Shown: piece by piece, positions 24,876 through 34,800 of the stretch
Position numbering within the stretch: the first letter of the stretch is position 1
Layout: every line of letters begins with the position of its first letter
Assembly: GCA_963920705.1 (NCBI GenBank)
Contig: OY987228.1
Coordinates: 13,809,187-13,873,186, forward strand
Reading direction: 5' to 3'
Source: Odiellus spinosus
Lineage: Eukaryota; Arthropoda; Arachnida; Opiliones; Phalangiidae
DNA: 64,000 nt
Translations under genes and position numbers: made by a program
Notes under the pieces: generated by a model
What the model was told of the DNA's origin: nothing
The model's input: the letters and a program-made list of their open reading frames with translations, nothing else
Database searches by the model: none

Positions 24876-25042
24876 TTAATAGATAACAAAACCTGGCGTT
24901 CATAAGCGACCTCAAACGACAAACAATGGTAAAAATAATAAAACCACATGGGCGTCTGCTTATTCTTTATCTCATAGCAGCACTGTTTTCCGCTAGAGGT
25001 CGCTTATGACGTCACGTTTTGCTATTCATCTTTATCTATTAA
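24876..25042. mobile_element. Small MITE flanked by TTAA
   Basis: Bounded by TTAA on each side, with inverted ends TAGATAA and TTATCTA. Deeper matching arms follow: CAAAACCTGGCGTTCATAAG on the left and the complement of CAAAACGTGACGTCATAAGC on the right, both continuing into CGACCTC. TTAA duplications are typical of piggyBac, but the terminal bases do not match the usual CCC start, so the class is uncertain. Confidence 0.6.
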
Positions 25043-25186
25043 ACATTAAATTTAAGCATTATTTTAGAGTTAAAGTGTAATATATATAATTTCTATTCCT
25101 ATTCCAATAGCTAGTAAAATAATTAAATACTTAATGATTCGTTAGCGTGTAAACTTAACGAGAAGTTTTAATTAAAACTTACACCA

Positions 25187-25499
25187 AGAATTCATTCAGG
25201 TTCCATAAGAATATGGGAGGGTCGGGATTCCATAACCATCCTCCCAAACTTTGTAGCAAAAGTTCGTCTGCTTCGAATCGAGTTTTCAAATAAATCGCTC
25301 CTGACATCTATTATTAACCCGCGCCACTAACGACCTTGACATAATAATTTGGGTAATAAAAATGGAGCCGACCGAAAAAAGATCTAAGCGTACAAATGTT
25401 GCGAAAATTGCAGACGAACTTTTGTTACAAAGTTTGGGAGGATGGTACCAGAGGCTAAAGCTATGCTCCCATATTCTTATGGAACCTGAATGGATTCTT
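25187..25499. mobile_element. Palindromic MITE family 3, copy 2
   Basis: Arms 25187-25272 and 25410-25499 are inverted copies. They share AGGTTCCATAAGAATATGGG, CCATCCTCCCAAACTTTGTA and AAAAGTTCGTCTGC, around a 137-bp loop. The 69-codon frame starting at 25362 lies across the loop and right arm and is not a gene. One arm carries GTCGGGATTCCATAA where the other carries a CTTTAGCCTCTGG block, so the arms evolved separately in the middle. Confidence 0.85.
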
Positions 25500-27060
25500 G
25501 CTTATACTGATATTCCTAATGGTTTAAAGGGGTATTCGGGCCTAAACTGTTCCATTTTAGTTAACCTTTAGTATAGAACTAAGGGTCCGATATACATAGA
25601 TTCTTTTTGATCGCCAAGTCACACCAGGAAGGAGTTTCGAAGAATAAACCTAGCTGGTTGGGGGTGATAGGGACAGATTGGGAGTTTAAGAAAACACTGA
25701 CCGGTTTAGGGTTATACTCCCGTTCCCGAAGCAGCAAAGCTTCCACACTTGATTGAATTAAATGTACTTTTTTGTTTGCTTTTCGTATACCCCGTTACTT
25801 TGGCTTTAACACTGGGGTTCAATGGAACTATAAGTTGTATATATTGGCGAGTAAACTTCCGACCTATCTCGCTGGATACTGCGGGTTGGCGTACCCTTTG
25901 TTAACGGAACTAAAATAGCACTATCCGGAATATATATACTCGGTAAATTGCGAATTCAGTTACATTATTAACAGGTTTATCGAGAAAGACGTATAAGGCT
26001 CCGAGGCTCCCAAGAGAATAACAGTATAAAGGGTCATCCATAAATGACGTTACACTTTTTCGGAACGTTTTTCATCGCCGTATCTTCTCACAACACCTAG
26101 AAAACTTTCACAAATCGATAACCCCTTTAGTCCACCTCTTTGGGGGTGAAATTCAGTAAAAATATAGTATATAGGATTAAGATTAGATTAATTTGTGTTA
26201 TTGGGTAGGGTTGAAACATTTTTTAGATTCATGCATTAAAAAAAATGATAGTTCGTATTTCTTTCGAGGCTTTGAAATTATCTGTTTAATTGTATATTTC
26301 GACCTTAATTGAAATAAAACGCTCCGATGTTATGGAGAAAAATTCTTATGTTCAGAGTCAAATCTATGAAGCAATCATTTTCAATAAGGGCCTTTTTTCC
26401 TATGTACAAGGAAAAGACATATTCCAATTTCTCCCAATTGTTATTTCTTCCAAAGTTTTAAATTTTTCCTATAAAATATGTAGCCCCATTTCACCCAATC
26501 CTTAGGTTAGTATAGAATGGGAAAAATAGGGATTGGGAGAACCTTTTTAGGCAAAATAGGAGCAAACCTTTTTCCAATATATGAGCTTCGGTTTTAAATT
26601 AATAAAGAAAGGTATAGTTTTAAATTATCTTAAATTGAAAAAGCAAAAAGCGGTACATAAAAAAGATAAGAAAATAGAACATTTTGCAAATTATCATTAA
26701 AGTTGTAAAAAAAAACAAAAAAAAAAAAAAAAAAACACTAGCGTGTTATGGTAATAAGTTAAAAATAAAACAAAGAAAAAAAACTAAAGTTTACTTAAAA
26801 GAATAGCCTCGAGGGAGTAAACCTACACCAAAAACATTCCTTTTTTTGTCAAAACTTCATTCTACTTATATAAGCTTTTGCCTTTAAGGGTTATACATCA
26901 GTTTCCAGGGGCATCCTAAGTCCGCATATTTCTAAAAAAAATATTTGGGTATTTTGAGCATAAAGAACTTTTGATGACCTTAGCTTATCTTAAAGAAAAA
27001 GCCTCATAAATAAATTTGCCTTTTAATTTATCAGGTTTAAATATTGTATAGCTATCCGAA
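25500..27060. other. Non-coding
   Basis: AT-rich. Includes a poly(A) run near 26718-26735 and no recognisable gene. Confidence 0.45.
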
Positions 27061-27084
27061 TTAGATTTTACAATAACTAAAGTT

Positions 27085-27330
27085 AAAGTACAATAATATA
27101 GGAAAAAATAGGAAATTTAGAAGAAAAGGAAATAAAGGAAAAAATAGGAAATATAGGAAAAAAAGGAAATATTGGAAAAATGGAAATATATGACAAAATA
27201 GGAAAAAATAGGAAATATAGGAAAAAATAGGAAATATAAGTAAAAAATAGGAAATAAAAAAAATAGGAAATATAGGAAAAAATAGGAAATATAGGAAAAA
27301 AAATAGGAAATTAAGGAAAAAATATGAAAT
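27085..27330 (+). repeat. GGAAATATAGGAAAAAAT-type minisatellite
   Basis: Irregular repeats of TAGGAAATATAGGAAAAAA, with units of about 17-21 bp. The strand is strongly purine biased. The 121-codon minus-strand frame rich in Phe, Leu and Ile-Phe-Pro is a by-product of this array. Confidence 0.9.
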
Positions 27331-28259
27331 ATGGTCGGTTTGGAAAGCTGAAGATTTCAGCTTCAAGTCTATTACATGAAGCCCTTTAGGTAGTAAAAAG
27401 AGTTTTAAATTGTACAAGCTTGGCAACAGACTACCCCTTTAAAAGAAAGAAAGAAGATGAGATCCTTACTCCAGTCCTCACGAGCAAAACGGGAAACGGA
27501 ATAGCTCCATATACTCTCAAACTTCATCGTGTATAAAGATGCGGGAAAGCCGAGAGAAGCCGAAGAGAAAAAAGACAACAAAAGCTTTTAACTAGAGTGC
27601 TTTGAGCTAACGCCTCAGTTTTTTTTTTTTTTTTTACTTTGATGGTGGGTGTAAGGTTTTTTTTGGACTACATGAATAGCAAAAGAAAAGGAATCCTCTC
27701 TCCATTTAGACTTTGTAATGCTAAGGGGAATTAAAGTTTTTTGTCTTTTATATCCCCAAAATCAACTCATGAATTCACAAAAGGAGAAAAAAAATCGAAT
27801 TTGTCGGTGGAATGCGGAGGCAATAGTTTTCCGAGGAACTACAGAGAGAGAGAGAGAGAGAGAGAAAATGCCATTACGTAGGTTTATAACAATTAGTGTC
27901 GGTATTTTTAGTGTTGCTAAGGGAAACAGGGATTAATCACGATTTCTTTGGTGTTAAAAAGATTAAATAGAAACTGAAATGGACCATCACTATTGAATTA
28001 GTTAAACCCAATTTAAATCTTTTGGGGATAAGACTGAATTAGTTATTTTTTATGTTGCAAACATTCTAAGACTTTGCTCATCATTTTAATTTAGTTCTCT
28101 TGATGTAATTTATAGATTTTTATAATATATATATTTTTAAATAATTTAAAGCCTTTTAAAATTAATTTTTCCTAAGTCTAATATTCATGCTCAAAGCTAT
28201 TCAAATTAATCATACAATACCTTAAGCCTAATTGAAAGCTACTGATATCTTGCTATGAA
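27331..28259. other. Non-coding with GA microsatellite
   Basis: (GA)n at about 27844-27866 and a poly(T) run near 27620. No gene was recognised. Confidence 0.45.
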
Positions 28260-28645
28260 TAATTTAGATATATAATTGCTAAGCCTAATTAAAATATATT
28301 TATGATAATTGCTAAGCCTAATTAAAATATATTTATAATAATTGCTGAGCCTAATTAAAAAACTATTTATAATAATTGTTAAACCTAATTAAAATATACT
28401 AATTGTTAAGCCTAATTAAAATATACTAATTGTTACAACTAATTAAAATATACTAATTGTTACAACTAATTAAAATATACTAATTGTTACAACTAATTAA
28501 AATATACTAATTGTTACAACTAATTAAAATATACTAATTGTTAAACTTAATTATAATATATAATAATTGTTAAGCCTAATTAAAATATAATTGTTAAGCC
28601 TAATTAAAATGTAATTGTTAAGCCTAATTAGTATATATTTATAAT
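28260..28645 (+). repeat. 27-bp AT-rich minisatellite, diverging toward its edges
   Basis: The core period is 27 bp (TTACAACTAATTAAAATATA plus CTAATTG) at 28433-28540. The flanking units carry AAGCCTAATTAAAATATA and vary in length from about 23 to 35 bp. The AAGCCTAATT motif is the complement of the AATTAGGCTT found in the 5.5-kb array. Confidence 0.9.
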
Positions 28646-29370
28646 AATTATCAAGCTCAATATATTAGGCCATCAATTCTAATTTTCATATTTTGATAAT
28701 TCTAATTCTCTATATTTGAAACGGTTTCGAGTAGTACAAAATAATTCAAGCCAATCTTATAGAGCCGTGATTAAAGACAAAAATCTTTACTAACCCTTTA
28801 AAACGGTTGGTTGGAATTAGGGGCTAGAACAATGAGTTTTCTCGAGAAAAACCCAATGCAATTTCACCCCTACTTGTCAAGTTACAAATTAAATAAGATT
28901 AATTGGCTATTTCTCTCTCGAACACCCTTTACATTTAATTACGGCAAAACTATACCAAACGGGAACTCGATTTTTTATTTAATCTTAATTCTTTAGCGTT
29001 CCCTTCGGTATGAAAATCGAGCGTCAGCTCCCAAACTCCGGGCCGAGTTTTAGACTTTTTTTTCTCTCTCTCTCGCTTTATTTTGCTCCCGAGAATGAGA
29101 CTACTGTTATAATAACGCGGTCGTAAATCACAAGCGCAAAGAAATTGCTTCTTATTTGCATTAGAATAGAAAATGAAGGTTGCGGTTCACTTTAGTTAGA
29201 GAGAAGCCTATGGAGCTTCAAGCCCTGAGTTTGCAACCACCGCCCAATATAAATTAGTTCAAAAACATTGATTTACAATAAACGAGGCTTAAATTTAAAA
29301 AGTGTATCGCAAACATTCTTAAAGGGAGAATAAAACCTTTTTTTATCGATTCCTTATCGTTTAAATAATT
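28646..29370. other. Non-coding
   Basis: AT-rich with a CT run near 29061. No gene was recognised. Confidence 0.4.
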
Positions 29371-29643
29371 TACAAACAAATATATTTAAACTAGAAATCA
29401 ATTTAAAACTTACCCGGAAAATAGGCTTAGCTGGATTCATGGAGATCCTGAATTTCTTAGCATTGAAGGGTCAGCGACCAATAAGCAAAGGCCCGTCGTT
29501 AAGGCGAGATCTTCATGACACTCCATACATCATTCAATTGGTAAACGACCCTTCAGTGCGAAGAAATTCAGGATCTCCATGAATCCAGCTAAGCCTATTT
29601 TGACGGTAAGTTTTAAATTTATTTCAAGTTTAATATTTGTTAA
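29371..29643. mobile_element. Long-hairpin element family 4, copy 1
   Basis: The two halves pair over about 120 bp. The left half has TTAAACTAGAAAT, AAAATAGGCTTAGCTGGATT and CATGGAGATCCTGAATTTCT; the right half has the complement of each. The match is very close in the central 60 bp, stronger than in copy 2. A short loop lies around 29505-29540. No coding sequence is present. Confidence 0.85.
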
Positions 29644-30646
29644 GAATGTTTTTTACTGGTCCACCCTCTAAAGTTCCTAATATGTTTAAAAAAACATCTT
29701 ACTCGACTTCATTACCCCTTAAAAAGACCTATTGTAACTAGCCTAACGTATAAGAACAGCAGCTAGCACCAAAAAAAGGAGGTAATTTATATTGCCTAAT
29801 TTCCATTTCAATAAAAAAATACCAAAATTCAGGACTACAAAAGTTAATATATAGTTCATTGTAATAAACAGAATTCCACGCAAATGTAATTCATATTCAT
29901 GTATAATAAACACGCGTTGCGTTGCGTATATGATAAGTTACGATTCTCGGATAATAACGGAATTCTTAAGATTCTTCTCGGAAAAACCTGCAGAGCAGAA
30001 CAGAGCTATTGCTAGACATTCCCTTCATTAATCTCTTGTCTCGTACTTTCTTCCATTAAATGTAAGATAAGTTTTAACGACTCTTATCTTCGAAAATGGT
30101 TATAAACCGTAGTTCTTTATTATAAAAGCGCTTCCAGTAAAACCGCGAAAAAACTATAGGGTTCGGTGTTTGGACAAAATTTTACCGTTTGATGAAGTAG
30201 TGCAAAAATATTAAACATATTTCATTAGGAGATAATAATCGTTATTCAGTTCTGATAAGAAAAATAATCATAAAATAAAAGTACAGCCAAAGTATATCAC
30301 TTAATAAGTATATCAGCAAAGGGCCATAAGAATCGCTTATATTAACCTATATCTGTCTATATTTTTGTTCAAACCCAGTTTTCAAAGTAAAGAAAGCCTA
30401 GGTGTATTAACACACGTTAGTAAACTTCATTAAGTGGAAAATAGTTTCGCAAACTGTTGTTAAATAAGCAAATTGTTATTGTTGTTAAAGCTAATTGGTA
30501 CCATCTTCCTACAATCATACATAATCATGTTCAAGGCCGTATATCCCCTAGGTATCTAGGGTTGGGTCGGGTCTTTATACGTTTCCAACCCACACGAAAT
30601 AAATATTTTCTATGTAAAACCACACTACAGAACCCTTACTACCCTC
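29644..30646. other. Non-coding
   Basis: AT-rich, with no recognised gene or element. Confidence 0.4.
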
Positions 30647-30654
30647 TTCCTAAT
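30647..30654. repeat. Left 8-bp target-site duplication
   Basis: TTCCTAAT, repeated exactly at 31052-31059. Confidence 0.9.
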
Positions 30655-31051
30655 CAGTAGCGGCGGACGGTTCTTATTTTGGGGGGGGGGGGGGGGGGAC
30701 ATTTTTCGTTAAAGAACTTGGAAACAAGTTGCTCAAGACCAATATACCTGATACCAAGCTGAGTGAAGAGTATTGTTAGAAATTAAAAACGTCACCTAGT
30801 TTATGAATTGAAGAATTATGTGCCTTTTTTTTCTTGCTAAAGTTCAGCCTGGTAAGGTATTGTAAGACAACTCCAAACAGTTTGAGATTAGACTGATTTT
30901 TCTTATAATTCATTGAATTCAATTATATTCTGAGATTAATCAGAGTATTGACTGAACAATTTGGGGAGGGACACGTATATTGGTTGTCCCCACCTGGTTT
31001 AATTGAGGGGGGGACAATGTCCCCCTGTCCCCACCCGTTCCGCCGCCACTG
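30655..31051. mobile_element. 397-bp hAT-like MITE
   Basis: Starts CAGTAGCGGCGGACGG and ends CCGTTCCGCCGCCACTG, giving inverted ends of the CAGTGGCGGC type common in hAT elements. Perfect 8-bp duplications lie on both sides. Near the left end is an 18-bp G run at about 30681-30698, and near the right end GGGGGGGACAATGTCCCCC. No transposase is present. The low divergence of the duplications suggests a fairly recent insertion. Confidence 0.92.
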
Positions 31052-31059
31052 TTCCTAAT
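31052..31059. repeat. Right 8-bp target-site duplication
   Basis: An exact copy of TTCCTAAT, immediately after the terminal CACTG. Confidence 0.9.
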
Positions 31060-31979
31060 GTTCCCGAATCATCCCTTAACCGAAAGTCTTCGGCCATGGG
31101 TAAGTTCAAAACTAACAAATACCGAGCATCGAAATCAAAGCGCATATATAAATTATACTTGGTAAGTTCGAATATTTCCGCTTGATTAGCGGATAAAATT
31201 TCTAGGGACCAGAGTATGTAAATACTTAAAAGCGTTTTTCCCGCCATTTTCTTCATTCGCTCTATCCTTGTGAATATATTATGGCTCGATACAAACCCCT
31301 TAACGCAGACTTGTAAACACGTTTGAGTTACAAGCGAAGGGAAATGATTCTGGAGTTTCGCAAGCTTTGAAGGTAAACCCTACTTTTGATCAAGGACTGT
31401 TTTCAAACCAGTAAAAACTGAGCGGGATTGATACGCAATGTTGAAGGTCATAGGGATAAAAGTAGTTGTTTCAAAGTACTTTCAAATTCAAAGAGCTTTT
31501 TATTTTTTTGTTGGAAAAACGTCGCCCAAGTCCCTGAAGCGTTTTTGGACGTATACTTCCGTTTATCAATTTTCAGCGACATCACCTATTCAGGGAAGCT
31601 AAGTCACTCGGAACCATAACGTATAAAGTCGCTTCATGCCCTCGATAAAACGTACTTTAACCCCTAGAAGTAGGATCCTAAACCCTACGAGGAATGACAA
31701 TCGCGATTGGCAGAATATAAGGGCTCTAGAGCCTGGTGCGATATACCCACACTCCTTAGGCGCAAATTTCTCCCAATCTGGGAGAGGATGAAAGAGGAGA
31801 TCACGGCTTTTAAGATACTCAAAGGGTATACATTTGTATGGGTTACTAGTGATAATAATCATTTTGCGAAAAGTGCCTGAAGAATTAGTTAAAATGACTT
31901 ATCTTTTGAAGAGAAACCATTTTAAAACGGTGTAGCAAACATATTTACAATTTTTTTAATTCAAATTAAGCTATGGAAT
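31060..31979. other. Non-coding
   Basis: Short frames up to 87 codons on both strands, none recognisable. Confidence 0.4.
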
Positions 31980-32315
31980 GTCTTAAAAGGATACTATACT
32001 CTGGAAAAAAGTTATTTTTAAAGATTCCCCATTTTTTTTATAGTAATTTGTGGTTAATTATAGATTAGGCTCGTAGAAATTTCCAATTTATTTCAAAAGG
32101 AGTCAATTGCGGACACCAATCCAAGAGTTCGTCTTTATTATTGCGCGTGAACCGAAAGAGATGTTTGTTAAAAATAGCACGTGCTTTAGTTAAACTGATT
32201 CCCGCCATCTTATACGATATTTCATCCTCATCAACAACTCAGTTTTCTAGAGAATTTTTTCAGTCTACAAATACTACCAAACGGATTTAGGCTTAGCTAG
32301 TTAAATTTGGTCAGT
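31980..32315 (+). repeat. Dispersed repeat family 5, copy 1
   Basis: Ordered blocks shared with 34450-34800: TTAAAAGGATA with TGGAAA, AGTTATTTTTAA, AATTTATTTCAAAAGGA, GTGAACC followed by TGTTTG.TAAAAA, and GATATTTCAT.CTCATCA.CAACTCA. Similarity is about 70% by eye with indels. Both copies lie in the same orientation. The class is unknown. Confidence 0.6.
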
Positions 32316-34449
32316 TTTGACAAGATTTATAATTTTTTAACAGTCGAAGTTCGCCAGAGTCTAGAATCCCTTCGAGTGAGCAAATGATTTACCTATTGGA
32401 GGCCTCACAGCGAAAAGATGAGACTTAATGATACTTTCACATATCAAACAAGGCGTCCATTTTAACATGTTTGATTATCAAAACACTGATAATGTACAAA
32501 AACTAATCAAAGATGAGATGGAATAGATCACGATATTTATGACAAACTGGTCGAGATATTAATAATCATACTTCGCGCCCAGAAAACATTATCACCATTT
32601 GCGCGAAATATATCAGGAGTCGAGTAGTTAGAGAAGCGGGCTGGCAGTAGAGATTTGGGCCGATTCTCCCAGGAGCCGTACATATAACTGTCGTCCGCAG
32701 CCGGCTTTCTCGCTAATTGGGGGTGAAATACAAGAAGCTCCGAGTTTGTCCCGTTCCTCCTATACTTACACGAACACCTTATACCCTTTGTAAATTGGCT
32801 GACGCGAGAACAGATTTTCATCCATCGCAATTATCACGGCGCGAAAGCGACTGTAGGGGAATGCTCGGATTCGAGCGAATCTAAACAACGAAGCCTCACT
32901 TACCGATCTATCGTATAGGTATATTTAACGTGGAACCGTCAGTTTATTCCCTTCTACTTGAGCAAAAACCTCCGCGTTCGAGTCCAAAGTACATCCTCTT
33001 ATTTTCTTTTTCCCTCATTCCTTCAAGTATATAAGAAGACGGCTGAAGTGATTTCGCTTTTCTCGAATTCTTTCGCTCGTTCGCCTTCTAGAACGAAAAA
33101 GGAAAAGAAATCCCAATGGTTAATCCTTATCACGTACAGTATAGGAGTTTTCTCGATTTTTCCCCCCCCTGTATACTGCCTCGCGCCCAGCCTCTTTATC
33201 TCTCGAAGAAGACAGGGTTAACTCGGCGTAACACGTAGGTTCCCGTTAGCTAGATTACTTCTCTCATCCCTATATACAGCCCTTATTTCGAAATTTAATT
33301 ATACTTAATTACGTTAAAACTGTATCGAGGCAACGCCTATTCCCTACGCCTAACATCACGCTATTTAAAGGGGTAAAATACTAAAATCAAGTTATTTTTA
33401 AGAGGGAGTTAAGTATTTCGAAGTTCTTAAAATATTCATTAGAGCCTCTATGAACGCTCTTTTGAGCGGAGGTAAAAATTAAATTGGAAGTACGTTTAAA
33501 AAAATATGGAATAAAGCGTTTGACTACTAATTTGATGATAAATCTAATTATAAATAAGATAAAACTTTCAAAACAGCATTAACTACTGAAGTTAATTTGT
33601 ATTTTGAAATTCTAGTGAAATGAGATTTAAGTTCAGGGAAATTGCCTATTTGTAATTAAATATTACATAATCAAAACATAATAAAATACATCCTCTTTTT
33701 TCTCCTTCCCCCCTGACACAACAAAATCTTAAACACCAGAGTTTTTCAGGACTGTGGCTTTACTGTCAGGTCATAAAGGCAAAGTGAAGTAGAAAAACTG
33801 AGAAGCTAAAAGGGTGTGGTGCTCGGCATAATTGGTATCTTTAGTTTTAATGGGGGTTTAACGAGCTGAAAAATATGGCCTTTGTTACAGCTTAGTACTA
33901 GCTTAAAAGAAAAGCTTTTACGAAACCTGTTAGGACGCTGTTAAGGGTTAAGAACGGGGATATCAATCGAGCAATCTTCCACCCATTCTTATGTTAGTGT
34001 TTCTTATAGCCATTGGACCGTTCGGAGTTCTTTTAAACTCATCCCGTTACAATATAGAGCCAAACTGTTTCTCTCTCACTCTCAGAACTTTTGGCCCCGT
34101 GATACCCACCCCATTTCTGCTCCTACAAGAATTCGACCAAAGCTATTCTTATAATTGGGGTCAATTTCGAGCCTTGTTTAACCCCCGCCTCTACCGCCGA
34201 ACTTTGGTGGTTCCAGTGTATAGCCACCATTCACTTCATTTGCCGCATAATTGCATCTCTAACGTTCGTTTTCTCTACACACCACCTCCTCTACACACCA
34301 TTCTCTTTTCTTACTCCATTACAATCCTTCCCTCTCTGTGTCTTTCTCTCTTTGAAGCGGGGTTTGCATATCAGATAGAAACCAGTAGGCCTACGAGAAA
34401 AATCAGTTTTGATTTTTATTCGTATGAAGTTATGTCAAAACCAAGGCGT
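32316..34449. other. Non-coding; includes a 157-codon open frame with no known domain
   Basis: The frame at 33991-34464 (+) has Tyr, Pro and Leu-rich low-complexity stretches and resembles no family I know. It runs into repeat family 5 at its end, which argues against a conserved gene. A frame at 32537-32830 (-) is similarly featureless. A C run occurs at about 33163-33170. Confidence 0.4.
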
Positions 34450-34800
34450 ATCTGCACTCTTTAAAGGGATAATACATTATGGAAACCAGTTAGTTTTAAT
34501 CAATTTATATTGTTAAAATATACTTAAAAACATTATTAAAACTCGCCAAGGTTTCGTGGTAATTCGGGGTTAATTTTTAATTCAGAATTTAAGCTCAAAG
34601 AATTTTCCGATTTATTTCAAAAGGATTTTATTGCTGATGTCAATGAGATTTCGTCGAAATGGCACGTGAACCAAAATAAATGTTTGCTAAAAAATTATTT
34701 CAAGGGCAACTTTAAAAGATATTTCATATTCATCAGCAACTCACTTTCCTCGAGATTTTTTTAAAGTCTAAAATTTATTCTCGGCGGCTTAGCGAATCTA
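34450..34800 (+). repeat. Dispersed repeat family 5, copy 2
   Basis: Parallel to the copy at 31980: TTTAAAGGGATAATACATTA, CAGTTAGTTTTAA, GATTTATTTCAAAAGGATTT, CGTGAACCAAAATAAATGTT and AGATATTTCATATTCATCAG. A weak further fragment with TTTAAAGGGGTAAAATAC occurs near 33365. Confidence 0.6.

Noticed and set aside
27061-27426. 121-codon Phe/Leu-rich minus-strand frame resembling a membrane protein
   Set aside because: Entirely produced by the GGAAATATAGGAAAA minisatellite.
33991-34464. 157-codon open frame, the longest in the window
   Set aside because: No recognisable domain, biased composition, and its end lies in dispersed repeat family 5.
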